From positions 64,813,718-64,877,717 of the forward strand of contig JALGPY010000004.1 of the NCBI GenBank assembly GCA_023055425.1: a stretch of DNA of 64,000 nt, written 5' to 3'. Shown here piece after piece: positions 11,131 to 22,411 of this stretch. The notes beneath the pieces are model-generated. The model saw nothing but the letters and a program-made list of their open reading frames with translations. It was not told where the DNA came from and did not search any database. The translations under genes and the position numbers were made by a program. This DNA comes from Linanthus parryae. Its lineage: Eukaryota; Streptophyta; Magnoliopsida; Ericales; Polemoniaceae. Positions within the stretch are counted from its first letter, which is position 1. Every line of letters begins with the position of its first letter.

Positions 11131-12860
11131 GACATATTGAAGACATGGATGTCACCAAGGCCTTGAAAGATCAGAAATGGATTTTAGACAGTGGATGTTC
11201 CAGACACATGAGTGTAAAGAAGTCTCTCTTTACTGAACTTACAGAAAAATCTGGAGGAACAATCACACTTGGTGACAAAGCAAAATGCAATATCATTGGT
11301 ATAGGTAGTATTGGTAATGGTTCTACAAATTTTATATCTGATGTTTATCTGGTAGATGGACTTAAGTATAATTTGCTTAGTATCTCTCAGTTATGTGATA
11401 AAGGTTATAAAGCTATATTTGACAAGGAGAAATGTGTGGTGCAAGATGAAAAAACTGGTGATTGCATACTCACTGCTCCCAGATCATATAATCTATATGC
11501 TATGAATACTAACATTGTTGCAGGTGACAAGCTAAAATGCCTGAAGACCTTGAAGGAAGATTCAAAGCTTTGGCACAGAAAGCTTGGGCATATTAGTATA
11601 CATACTTTGAATAAACTCATCTCAAAAGACTTGGTAAGAGGTTAACCATCACAAAAAATTTTAGATGATGAGGTTTGCAAGGCATGTGTACAAGGTAAAC
11701 AGACCAGAAGCTCATTCAAGCCAAAGAACTTTGTAAGTACTTCTAGACCCTTAGAGTTGCTGCATATGGACTTGTGTGGTCCTATGAGAGTTCAGACTCC
11801 AAAAGGTAAGAGGTATATGCTTGTTATAATTGATGATTATTCTAGATTTACTTGGGTAATGTTTATTAGAGACAAAACTGAAGCTTTATCTGAATTTTCT
11901 AGACTTTGCAAAGAGCTTCAAACTTTGAAAAATTTACCTGTTGCATCCTTTAGAAGTGATCATGGTAGGGAGTTTGATCAACTTGACTTTGATTTGTTTT
12001 GTGCAAAGCATGGCATTTCACACAACTTTTCTGCACCTAGAACTCCACAGCAAAATGGAGTAGTTGAAAGGAAAAACAGGACACTTGAGGATATGTCCAG
12101 AACCATGCTTCTTGAAAGTAATTTGTCAAAGTTTTTATGGGCAGAAGCTGTTAACACTGCCAAAGTATGTGCTGAATAGATGCTTGATCAGACCTATTTT
12201 GAAAAAGACTCCCTATGAACTGTTTAAAGGGAGAAAGCCTACTGTTTCTTATTTTAAACACTTTGGTTGTATCTGTTTTGTGCATAATAATGGTAGAGAC
12301 AATCTTGGTAATTTTGATGCTATAAGTGATGAAGGTGTATCTCTTGGATATTCTCAAACTAGCAAAGCTTATAATAGAAAAACCAAGATTGTGGAAGAGA
12401 GCATTCATGTAATTTTTGATGAAAGTACTAAGGACTCTCTGAGTGAAAGTTTTGCAGATCTAGATTTGAACAAGCATGAATCAGATGATGATGCTGTGAA
12501 AGAAGACAACGGCAAAACTAATATACAAAATCAACCAGCAGAATCTCAAGGCCTTGAACCTCCTGCTGAACCAAAATCTCAAAGCCTTGAGACAGAAGCT
12601 GAAACTTTCTATGATGCTCCCTCTACTGTTTCAAGGACTCAAAGCCTTGAAGGAGAATACTCCTGGGTACCAAGAAAGAAGTTTAAGTACCTTGCAGACC
12701 ATCCAGCTGAGTACATTATATCAGATCCATCAACGGGAACTCAGACAAGAGGGAAGTTAAAGAACCTGTGTGCTTTTAGTGCATTTGTATCTTTGATTGA
12801 GCCTAAGAATACCAATGAATCTCTAGAAGATGCAGAATGGATCATTGCAATGCAGAGTGA
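11131..12860 (+). pseudogene. Copia 1 protease and integrase
   Basis: The protease active site is WILDSGCSRHM with the catalytic Asp codon at 11187. The pre-integrase HHCC segment starts at LWHRKLGH (11568) and continues to the CKACVQGKQ pair. The integrase core shows the D-D-35-E triad: HMDLCGP (Asp 11769), FRSDHG (Asp 11958) and VVERKNRT (Glu 12066). The C-terminal part has KTPYELFKGRKP and HFGCICFVHN, then a Ser/Glu linker containing three QGLE/QSLE peptides (12540-12650). Defects are TAA at 11643 and a frameshift near 12165. The enzyme would cut and join cDNA ends in the nucleus. Confidence 0.88.
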
Positions 12861-14332
12861 GCTGAATGAGTTTTAAAGGAACAAGGTTTGGAATCTGATC
12901 CCCAGACCTAAAGAGAAATCAGTTATTGGAACCAGATGCGTATTCAGAAACAAGCTTGATGAGAATGGCAAAGTGGTAAGAAATAATCCCAGACTTGTAG
13001 CTCAAGGATATAATCAGGAAGAAGGTATAGATTATGAGTAGACTTTTGCTCCTGTTGCCAGGTTAGAAGCTATTAGAATACTTCTTGCATTTTCATCTCA
13101 CAATCACATAAAGCTTTATCAAATGGATGTTAAATGTGCTTTTCTGAATGGATATTTACAAGAAGATGTTTTTGTAGCACAACCTCCTGGTTTTGAAGAT
13201 GAAAATTTTCCTGATCATGTTTATAAACTGGATAAAGCTCTTTATGGTTTAAAACAAGCTCCAAGGGCTTGGTATGACAGACTTTCAAAATTTCTACTTG
13301 AAAACAATTTCAGAAGAGGCTTAGTTGACAAAAATCTTTTCATTAAACACCAACAAAGTGATCTGTTAGTAGTTCAGATTTATGTAGATGATATATTATT
13401 TGGTGCTACTAATGATGCTCTTTCAAAAGAGTTTTCTAGTCTGATGTGTAGGGAGTTTGAGATGAGCCTAATGAGTGAACTGAATTTCTTTCTTGGACTT
13501 CATATATTACAAATGAAGAAAGGAATTTTTGTGCATCAAGGAAAATATACCAAGGACTTATTGAATAAGTACAATATGTCACAGTCCAAGGTGCTTAAGA
13601 CCCCTATGAGTTCATCACTTTCTTTAGACAAAGATTCAACTGGTAAGAGTGTGAATCAGAAGGAATACAGAGGTATGATTGGATCATTATTGTATTTAAT
13701 TGCTAGCAGACCTGATATTATTTTCAGTGTTTGTATGTGTGCTAGATTTCAAGCAGATCCTAAGGAAAGTCATTTAACTGCAGTTAAAAGAATTTTTAGA
13801 TATTTGAGTGGAACCAGAGTTAGGGCTTTGGTATCCAAGAAGATCTAATTTTATGTTGAGTGGATATTCAGATGCAGATTTTGCAGGATATAAAGTAGAC
13901 AGGAAAAGTACTTCTGGCTTCTGTCAATTTCTTGGATCTTCATTGATCAGTTGGCATTCCAAAAAGAAAAATCCTGTAGCATTATCAACTGCAGAAGCTG
14001 AATATATTGCAGCTGGTGCTTGCTGTTCACAAGTGTTATGGATTGCTCAGCAACTTAGAGATCTTGGATACAACTTCAGAAATGTGCCAATTCATTGTGA
14101 CAATACAAGTGCTATTTCAATCTCTAAGAATCCCGTTCAGCACTCAAGGACAAAGCACATAGATGTGAGACATAATTTCCTTAGAGATCATGCAGAACAA
14201 GGTGATGTTGTTTTAAATTTTATCTCTACTTCAATGCAGATTGCTTATATTTTTACTAAAACTTTGCCAGATGATAGGTTTTCATCTCTAAGGCTTGAAT
14301 TGGGGATGTTAAACAAATATGCATTGGTTTAG
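12830..14332 (+). pseudogene. Copia 1 reverse transcriptase and RNase H
   Basis: RT starts around the WIIAMQSELNEF segment and carries RLVAQGYNQ, the [13 protein letters not shown] block with its first catalytic Asp, LYGLKQAPRAWY, and the YVDD active site at 13381-13392. RNase H follows with [24 protein letters not shown] and DNTSAISI, ending LNKYALV and stop at 14330-14332. Defects are TAA at 12874, TAG at 13039 and a frameshift near 13820. Length and motif order are normal for copia. Confidence 0.9.
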
Positions 14333-14342
14333 GGGGAGTATC
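14331..14342 (+). promoter_or_regulatory. Purine tract overlapping the pol stop codon
   Basis: The pol stop codon is embedded in AGGGGGAGTATC, which resembles the true polypurine tract AAGGGGGAGA at 16984-16993. Copia B has AGGGGGAGCAT at the same place (complement of 54981-54992). Extra polypurine tracts are known in Sireviruses; use as a second plus-strand primer is inferred. Confidence 0.5.
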
Positions 14343-14783
14343 AGTACTTATATGTGTTTATGTGATGGAATCTCAAAGCCTTGAGATTATACTCTCTGAA
14401 TCCTTGAAAGTATAGCTCAAAGCTTTGAAATTTCTCAAACTGCAGAAAATCTCAAGGCCTTGAGATTGTTCTCCAGGTCTTGATAATATCTGTATTATTT
14501 TTTTTATAAAAAAATGGATCATCAAATCTTATATCTTATGTTTTAAGATAACTGTATAATATTTGAATTACTCAGAGAATTTTCTAAAATATCCCAAAAG
14601 GATTTTTCAAGATCCTATTTTTGCATGTTGATATTGCAGAGTCCTATGACTCATCCTTTTCAACCTACTTAAGCTGAAAGTCAGGGCTTTTTCTCCTCAT
14701 TCTCTTTCAATTTTCTGCGACTCTACTCTCTCACTCTCAATTCTTCTCAATCACATTCTCTTCTCAAAACCCTAAACCCTAAA
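14343..14783 (+). other. Spacer between pol and the post-pol ORF
   Basis: This is noncoding and AT-rich. It holds several copies of the palindrome, including a perfect ATCTCAAGGCCTTGAGAT at 14449-14466 and relatives at about 14370 and 14405. A pyrimidine-rich stretch ending in CTTCTCAAAACCCTAAACCC lies just before the ORF start and may be a short leader. Confidence 0.6.
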
Positions 14784-16549
14784 ATGGAGCGCAAATCAGC
14801 CAGAATTCAGCAACAGGGAAAGCCCTCTGGCAGATCCAAGAAGAGAGCAAACACGAAGGAGAAGATAGTGATTTCTGATTCAGATTCAGAAAACACTCAA
14901 AGTTTGCATGAGGATACCCCTCCTGCAAAGAAGTCCAGGACAGAGAAGGGAGATGAAGGCTCAAGTGCTGATCCACAAAAAGAGACTAAGGTTGGTGATC
15001 AACCTAGGTCAGAGAAGAAGAAAGGGGGAGAAAAGAAAAAGACTGGTGAAGAGGAAAAAGGAAAATCAACTCAGGAAAGCCAGAAGAAACCAACTGAAGG
15101 AGGACAAGAAAAGACCAAACCCTCTGAGAAGAAGACTAGGGTTAAGCAAGTTGCTGCTGCAACTAAGAAAGGATATCAAGGTAAGAATGTACTTCCTACA
15201 GAGTGGTTTGTTAGTTCTGAGGTTAGAACTGTTTGGATGCAAGGATAGGCTTCATCTAAGGTAGCTTTCTATAGCATGATTTCTGATGAATTATTGGATA
15301 AATTGGACATAGACTGTATGAGGAAGTTAAGAGAAATTGATGTTTGGAAAGTTTTGAATCCTAGTTCAAAGGCTTATCCTAGGTTAACTAGGTTATTTTA
15401 TCTGAACTTGGTGTCTGAAGGTGATGATAGAATGGTATTAACTTCTAAAGTGGATGGTGTGGATTTGAGGTTAGATCATAGGACTTTTTCCAAAGTCTTG
15501 GGCATTCCTAGAAAATACAATGTTGGAGATTATCCTGATAGGAAGGAGTGTCTGGATAAGGCAAAGGAGATGTTCTTTATTGAAGTGTTCCCTCTGGTCC
15601 AAAGCAGTTGACACACTCTGTGCTCAACTGTGAAGCTAAAATCTTGTTTACAATTTTGATGAGGAGTGTAGTTCCTAGGGAGAACTCAAGGGAGTTGGTA
15701 ACTGATAAGGTTCTGATTTTGATGTATCTGATATCTCAAGGGTTTGAGATAGATTTGCCAACAGTTTTTATGGAGCATATGATTTATTGTGCAACCAGGA
15801 CTAGAAACCATCCTCTTCCATATGCCAACCTGTTACCTCTTTTCTTTGAATTTTTTTGATGTACCTGTGAAGGGAGAAGAAAAGATTACTGGAGGATTTG
15901 GGTTGATAGATGAGACTGCACTTCAGAGGATTGGAGTAGTTCAGACTGGGAAAGGCATTGGAAATTTTATTCAGATTTGTCAAAGGAAGAACTAGCTGAG
16001 AAGGAGTTTGTGAAGCCTAAGGGGACTACATCTGGGAAAGGACAAGCCAATGAGGATTACTCACTGCTGGTTGAGAAGTTAGAAGATCAGGAGGTTTAGA
16101 TTGAAGATCTCAGAAAAAGGTTATTTTACCTGTCAACTGAATTCAACCAGTTCAAGGGTTTGATGAATGTTATGAATGGGAAGCTGGATGTTGTCATCAA
16201 GGGCTTGAATCTGGAGAAGATACCTTATGCTACTAGTCATGACACCAGTGTGGATTCAGAAGAGAAGCTGGGAGATTTTCTGAAGAAGAAGAAGCCAATT
16301 CCATTGATGTTAACTTCAAAATATTTGTATGAACAAGCTGATGAAGAAGATGTTGGTGAAGACACAGGTGTTGATGCAGCTACAGAGGTAGATTCAGTAC
16401 AGGCTAAGAAGAAAGTGGATGAGATAATCCAAGAAGTGGTTGCTGAAGTGGAAGCTGAACAAGAAGGTAATCAGTCTGCTGAAGATGCTGCAAGTGAAGA
16501 AGAAATTGGAGAAGGCTCAGAGAAAGGCCAGACATCAAAGAAGAAGTGA
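14784..16549 (+). pseudogene. Copia 1 post-pol ORF (Sirevirus extra ORF)
   Basis: The start is MERKSARIQQQGKPSGR. The N-terminal third is very Lys/Glu/Ser-rich with nuclear-localisation-like clusters. A folded middle domain follows: LPTEWFVSSEV, ELLDKLDIDCMRKL, SKAYPRLTRLFYLNL, then RENSRELVTDKVLILMYL and HPLPYANLLPLFF. After that come a probable coiled coil (about 16060-16200) and an acidic end. No clear membrane segment or signal peptide is visible, so an envelope role is not supported. Copia B encodes the same domain (53693-54043). Defects: TAG at 15246, frameshifts near 15608, in the T-run near 15850 and near 15990, and TAG at 16097. Function unknown. Confidence 0.75.
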
Positions 16550-16994
16550 AGATCAGAGATTGCCAAAGCCTTGACCCTCTATCTCTTTCTCTTCTATCTT
16601 TTCTCTTCTCAAGGCCTTGACTTTTTAGCTAAGTTTTTGTTTTAAGTTTATTTTCATACTCTGAGTAGTGATCCAACATTTCTTCAACCTTATTTGATGA
16701 AAATCAAAAATGGGGAGAATTTATTATGTGTTCTTTCTTTGTTTGCAGTGTTTGGAATAATAATAATTATGCCTAGTTGTTTTGTGGTTTAATCAGTTGT
16801 GTGTATTTAAGTTTATGTGGTATTTTGTAACTTTTATTTTTACTGGTTATCTTTTGTAACTTTTATTTTTACTGGTAATCTGTTTGGCATTGGTATATAT
16901 TGCATCTGCAAATTGTGGTTATTTAATTTTTGAATATGAGTGGCAGGAAGATCTATACAAGACTGAAGGTTTTGTCTTTCATCAAGGGGGAGAT
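16550..16994 (+). other. Copia 1 3' noncoding region and polypurine tract
   Basis: This region has two palindrome relatives (CAAAGCCTTGA near 16563, CTCAAGGCCTTGA near 16608) and a short direct repeat of TAACTTTTATTTTTACTGG (about 16828-16880). The last bases, ATCAAGGGGGAGAT, form the polypurine tract just before the 3' LTR. Confidence 0.75.
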
Positions 16995-18491
16995 TGTTGA
17001 GTCAAGATCCCTGAATGTGTTTTGATTGGTAATTGTTTTGAGTGATGAAAGACAAAAGACCAAGACATAAGTAGCAAAGTATTTCAGTTATCTCAAGGCC
17101 TTGAGATTGACTGAACTTCAAAGCCTTGAGTTATTCTATTCTGCTATATATTCTAACAATTCTGTGTTGCAGATTGGATATCTGATTATACAAATCAGTG
17201 GTTTACTGCATATACTTTTGGAATATACTATCTTTATATCTAACACAATTGCAGATGATCAGAACATGAAGAATCAAAGGTATCTGGGTATATCTTTGAA
17301 ATTCTGTGAAGCAGTTTCAGAGCTCCAAAGCCTTGAGATGTGCCTTGAGCTGCTGACAGTTTTTACAGAACTTAGATGATTCTTTCTTACAGGTTGTGAT
17401 TCTTAGTATTGTGATTATTTTCTCACTTCTAAGTGTCTTAAACTTGTTTTTCGTGATTCATATGTTTTAGAAGATATACAGGTTATTGTTCTAAGTTTGT
17501 TAAACAGAAACTGTATAACCAAACAGTCATAGCACTGTTAGCTTTCTGGATTTTGTTGTTGCTGTGTTTCAATACTGTTGCAGGGTTGTTAAACGTGCAG
17601 GAGCAATCTCAACAAACTCCAACGGATATCCACTTGAAGTTGTTTGAATTTCAGTTGAAAACAGAAGGAGGATTTGTAAGAACTGAGATCCTAAAATCTC
17701 TCAATTAGTTGCAGCTGTGGATAAAAGAGACTGGTTTGAATTTTGAAGGAGAGAGAGGCTTGAAGAATACTCAGAGAGGTGTGACAAATTCGTTGGAGAT
17801 CATTCATTCAAACACACAATCATTCAAGCTTCATTCCAGATTCCTGAAGATCAAATCAATCCAGTTTTCCAGAAGAACACATTCAGGCTTCAACAGCTTA
17901 TCTTCTTACTGTGTTCTTCACTTGTACTTATTTCTGTGTATCTCTAGATTATATTAAACCTCACTTAACCTAGTGGTTGGTTGTTCAAGTGAACAACAAG
18001 TGGTTCTTGTTAGCTCAACAGTTAGTAGCTGGAACTAGATAGGTTTGGAACCACAAGCTGTATAGGTGTAAGGGAAATCACTTAGGCTTGAAGATTAGGG
18101 CTGTTTCTGTGTGAGTAATAAGAAGTGTTTGCCCAATCCTGGCGGGATTAGATCCCTCAGGCAGAGATTAGGTCCATTGAGACTGAACTCTGTAAATTGC
18201 TTTGTGTTCTTTACTTTACAGTTTGATCATTAACTGCTGCACACAACTCAAATCAAACTAGGGTTCAAAAGCTGTTTAGAATTGTTTACAGTTCAAGGCC
18301 TTGAAGCTTACTATTTTTCCTTTGTAAGTTTCAGACAGTTTACTAAAATCTCAAGGCCTTGAGATTTGATTTTCACACAAAGTCTTTCTGTTAAACTTTA
18401 AGTTTTGCAAAAAGTTTCCATACTCTATTCAACCCCCCCCCCCCATCTAGAGTATTTAGGTCATGTATTTAGTCTACATTACACACTTTCA
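16995..18491 (+). repeat. 3' LTR of Copia 1
   Basis: The LTR is 1497 bp, begins TGTTGAGTCAAG and ends CACACTTTCA, followed by the CTGAT duplication. It contains the same palindromes as the 5' copy at 17093-17110, about 17120, 17325, 18293 and 18350. A C-run of about 12 bp near 18433 is longer than in the 5' LTR. Confidence 0.88.
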
Positions 18492-19680
18492 CTGATCACG
18501 ACCACCAATTAAACCCCACAACCCTCGGCACCCCGTTTAGTGCGGAAAGATGCCTTGCACGCGACTCTACACCGGTTATCACTATGTAATGCAGTGAATC
18601 ACCTCTACAAATCAATGCTGTCGCCTCTAACTCACCATGTCCAACCCTCGATAAACGTGAAAATATAAAACTGACCACAATAATCTATCATGAAGGTCTC
18701 CCTTCGGAAACCCTCCCTAACTCACTCCTTCCGTCATAACAGGCAGGAACAACCAACTACAAAAGTGATGAAAGTCACAAAGAAGGATTCCTAGGCTACA
18801 GGGTCTGTGAATAAAAGGGGTAAACGGCTTCAAACGGGGTTACTAAGTGGAACTGGGGTAAAGAAACAGAACGTGATGTCCGTTATGAGCCAATCAATCC
18901 ACCGAAAGATGCGGTGACCGTGATGGCGCCCGTAGGCGGGTTGTCAACTACCTAGGTGACGGCGGTGTGGCCACTAGTCGGATTCGTAGCCCAAGGGATA
19001 ACTACTCGCGGATTCTTAGTCACACTGGCTCTCACTCAATCCACTACACCTCGAGGTGGTTTTTCCTTCCTGTCTGAAGACTATCATTGGTTTCTCCCTA
19101 GTCTTTTGTTAATTCAATATCCCTCTCAAAATTTTATAATTTTTTTTTTATGATTTATCTGATTTTTTTTTACTCTTTTTTTAATACAATGCAAGGCCAG
19201 AATTTTGTAGTGGTTCGACTCAAACAAAGAAAACGTGCAGACTCAAGATATAAAACAAAAACTGCAAATAAGTACAAAAAACGTGCAAACCTGGTTAGTG
19301 CAGACACGACTCCAACCCCCACACTAAGAGGTGGCATGCCCTCATGGCACTCATTGACCTGGTCCATAAGTCAGGTCTGACCCGGTTTCCGAGGAAACGG
19401 GTATGTCACTCGTGGAACTGCTGCTAGACCTAGTTCGAGAACTAGTCGCCTAACGGGAGCGTGAGTTCGACGATCTGCGCGACCGAGACCCAGACTGAGT
19501 GCTTGATGGCTGTGGGTCCAAATCTATGGCGAACTCACTCAAGTCCGCCTCATCCGACTAGCTGGTAGTGTAGTCACTTGAGTAAGAGGGTGGGAAGACA
19601 GTAGGCAACGGGACATCTCGGACGGTGTGCCGAGCTACCTCTCGTTACTCCTCTTGCAAGATAGAGATGGAAAGGCCATG
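18492..19680 (-). other. A2 internal region, second part, with a degraded coding remnant
   Basis: After the CTGAT duplication the minus strand continues the Athila 3' noncoding layout (TTAATTGGTGG block near 18515, purine motif AGTGTGGGGGTTGGAG near 19315). From about 19335 to 19560, one minus frame reads as an acidic then Ser/Arg-rich peptide (DEADLSEFAIDLDPQPSS, then SRSRRSS-type repeats) interrupted by stops. It may be the worn C-terminus of an A2 ORF. No domain is recognised. Confidence 0.45.
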
Positions 19681-19689
19681 GTCTTAGGC

Positions 19690-20060
19690 TAGTTCCACTT
19701 CTGCACCAAGTTCCACTTCTCATTTCTCATAAAATGAGATATAACGTCAATATTCTCCGTTCTCTCATGATGCACTTGATCTGTAGTTAAGCATATTGCA
19801 CTTAGACTGTCACTGAGCACCATAGCTTGATCTTGAGGCAAGCCTAGATCATTGACCAAGCCATTAAGACAAATTCCCTACTTTGTTGCTTCTATTAGAG
19901 TCATGTACTTTGCCTCCGTGGTCGAAAAAATCATCGTCGGATGTAGCGTCGGCTTCCAACTCACAACAGAAAACATAACCAATCATTGATCGCATAGCAT
20001 CCACAACTCCAGCATAGTCCGAATCCGAGAAACTTGTGACCAATATATCATGAAGGAGTC
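19690..20060 (-). pseudogene. Copia RNase H fossil
   Basis: Minus-strand conceptual translation in two frames gives FSDSDYAGVVDAMRS, GYVFC, TTEAKYMTLIEATK and DVISHFMRNE. These are the conserved RNase H blocks of copia polyproteins in the right order (SDADYAG, GYVF, STAEAEYM, DVRYHF). Frameshifts and stops make it a pseudogene. No LTR, RT or integrase is attached, so the parent element cannot be assigned. Confidence 0.6.
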
Positions 20061-20363
20061 ATATTTAACACACTCATCCTAGAGTGCTGGAGAACTACCC
20101 TTGAATCCCCCCAACTCTCTAGAGATGTCCTCCACTGATAACAAAAATGCTCAGCAAGGAGTCTAATCGTAACGATTCTGCTACAAGACAGAATTAAAGA
20201 AAGAGAATCTTAAAAGTAACTTACTAATATAACTTGCATATGCTGATGTGATAACTTATAAGTGATGGGCTACTTCCCGGTCTCCAGCGTACTCACCTGC
20301 CAGGTATAGAAGGCAGTGAATTCAAGACATGAGACTACAAACGAGAAAACTAAACTTTGTAAC

Positions 20364-20413
<50 letters not shown>

Positions 20414-20964
20414 TTAAAACGTTTAACCTGTACTTGTAATGCATATGGCCCAACAACTTGACCCATATCAAAGAATAAAGAGAATGTTATTCAGTAGATT
20501 ATATATCAGTTAATATCCAGTTATGCATATCAAAACTTAGTTCCTTATTCCAGTATCCAATAATCCACCAAGATAAACTTGACCTTAAGTTTGCATACCC
20601 CCTACAGGATCGTCAGTCCATAGAGTAGTACTAGTTGCCCATAGTCGGGAGCTAGAAATGTACTGAATGAAAGCCCGTAGACAATGTACCATTTGTTTTC
20701 ACCACCGCATCAGCTAGACGTACGGAGACTGTAATGACCATAAAATGTCTAAAGTAATCTTGATTCAAAAATCAACCAAGTACTTAAAGGCAAGCATGAT
20801 TCATATCTATGTTCACATGTATGTATATATGCATGATCCAACGTTACTTATTCTAAGATCTATGTATCATATATTCGTAGACACACACGCTCGCCCAACA
20901 CACACACACATATATATAACTTGGCATTCCCAAACAGAAAATTAAGCATTCTTTTTCATACCTT
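20061..20964. other. Unassigned stretch with a TA microsatellite
   Basis: No repeat family or gene is recognised. A TA dinucleotide run of about 45 bp lies at 20366-20411, and short CA/TA-rich runs lie around 20815-20920. On the minus strand a splice-donor-like CTGGCAG|GTGAGT occurs near 20295, and another donor-like site borders the Copia 2 insertion (see findings). This may be a relic of host sequence. Confidence 0.4.
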
Positions 20965-20969
20965 GTAGC
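20965..20969. repeat. Target site duplication GTAGC, left of Copia 2
   Basis: GTAGC at 20965-20969 is repeated at 29436-29440, exactly outside the LTRs of Copia 2. Confidence 0.88.
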
Positions 20970-22396
20970 TGTAGGGTATTGATCATGGATGCGCAACGGA
21001 AACACAAACAAACATAATCCATGCAATACCCTCCAAGTATCACAAGTCAAGATACGTAACGATGGTAAGGGAAGAAATCAATAACACACCTTAGGGTTTC
21101 TCCTTTGATGATTTCAAACGCGAATTGTGTCACGTTCTCTATAGTTGATCCACGCCTAGAGTTGAATTCTAGATCTTCCTAATCCTTTGTGCTAGCCCGG
21201 AATGAGGAAGAGGAAGAAAAATCAGGCAAAACGAGACAACAAGGAGGTTTCGGCCTCCTTGTGGGCCCACGGGGACGGGCGGCGGCAAGGGGGGCGACGG
21301 GTCCCTCTTTGCTTGCTTGCTCTCTCCTTTTGTTCACTCCCACTCAAGTTATGATCAATAAGGTCATAAGTGTGGGAAGGAAGGAAGGATTGTCCTTTAT
21401 AGAGTCCAACAAATCCTTGCCAACTACCTAAAGGACCTATTCTAGTGTTACTAGAATTCGGTTTAGTCCTTTCCTTGCAAATTAGTCCTACTAAGTTTGC
21501 AAGGTATTGCAAAGTGATCCTTCCAATTAATTAATCCAATTAATTAATTCCCAAATCTAATTCAACTCTATATAGCATGTGACCCCATAGGTTCTATCTA
21601 ATTGGTAGCAACAATTTGCTAATATGGAGCATTTTCTAGCAAAACATCCATTCTAGCCAACTAATAGAATAGTCATCTTGACAAACCTTGTACAAGTAAT
21701 TGTCTCATCCCTTTGTCTCTATATCTGGATTGGACACGAGACATACAAGTCACACTCGTATATCCAATCCATATTTTCTCGATCCACGGGAATAGTCTTA
21801 TTCGTGCAAATAACATCAATATCCCATATTGATTTATTTGAGTCTGGCCAGACATTCTATAAGCACTATCCCTCGAGTGGCCTAGGATATTTGCTCCCGT
21901 TATGTGGGTGGGACAAATTCTATCTACGTCCACTACGATCTCTAAGCTTGCTTCTTATTGTATCCAGTACACGCCTTTATAACTACCCAGTTACGGTGTA
22001 GCGTTTAACGCTACCAAAATCACAACAACCCACAACTAGAATATCTAGCGACTTCAAGTCTAAGGATGACAATACCATTGCACCACGAGAAGAACTTGTG
22101 ACTTAACATAACGTGTATGTAGCCTTCTCGGAGATGGGTCAATCCAGTGCGTCATTACCCTTAATGCACACCCATGTGTTGGATCATGATATCTCCATAC
22201 CAATCCAACCCCATACTAGTCTATGGATGATTGTCCTATTAATCATTATACTGGACTAGGGATATTTAAGATAAACAACACAATTGTAAATCTAGGGACT
22301 TCATTATATTAAATATCCAATAAATAATACAATGAATTTTCTAGCCATAAATAAATTCATACTTAACTAGATTGCCTCGAGGGCATCTATTCCAAC
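20970..22396 (-). repeat. 3' LTR of Copia 2
   Basis: On the minus strand it starts TGTTGGAATAGATGCCC at 22396 and ends CCCTACA at 20970. Near 21100 (minus strand) CCTAAGGTGTGTT forms a possible splice donor. Adjacent at 22397-22410 is the complement of GCAAGTGGGAGAC, the polypurine tract. Confidence 0.92.
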
Positions 22397-22411
22397 AGTC
22401 TCCCACTTGCA

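Larger units (their letters stand above)
8450..18491 (+). mobile_element. Copia 1: Sirevirus-like Ty1/copia element with a post-pol ORF
   Basis: This is a complete but inactivated element of 10,042 bp: 5' LTR, PBS, gag with a CCHC knuckle, protease, integrase, RT, RNase H, an extra ORF after pol, polypurine tract and 3' LTR, flanked by CTGAT. The two LTRs look about 97% alike by eye; one visible difference is an extra segment of about 9-10 bp near 8963 in the 5' copy. The extra ORF, long LTRs, many palindromes and a purine motif at the pol stop fit the Sirevirus (SIRE/Maximus) group of copia. Copia B at 51505 is a related, inverted copy. Confidence 0.88.
7124..19680 (-). mobile_element. Older Athila-type element A2, inverted, interrupted by Copia 1
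   Basis: On the minus strand an LTR starting TGATAACTCC at 7530 is preceded by an internal region with the Athila 3' noncoding layout: the GAGATTGCCCAATC palindrome (7713-7726), an A-rich tract (about 8165-8250) and the TTAATTGGTGG-type block (about 18507-18525). The latter matches A1 near 4360, and a purine motif at 19312-19325 matches the A1 motif near 3330. Copia 1 splits this region at 8450-18491. Its gag and pol are not in the window. The right limit near 19680 is approximate. Confidence 0.65.

Noticed and set aside
14784..16549. Post-pol ORF as a retroviral-type envelope gene
   Set aside because: No signal peptide, membrane helix or cleavage-site-like pattern is visible. The composition is highly charged.
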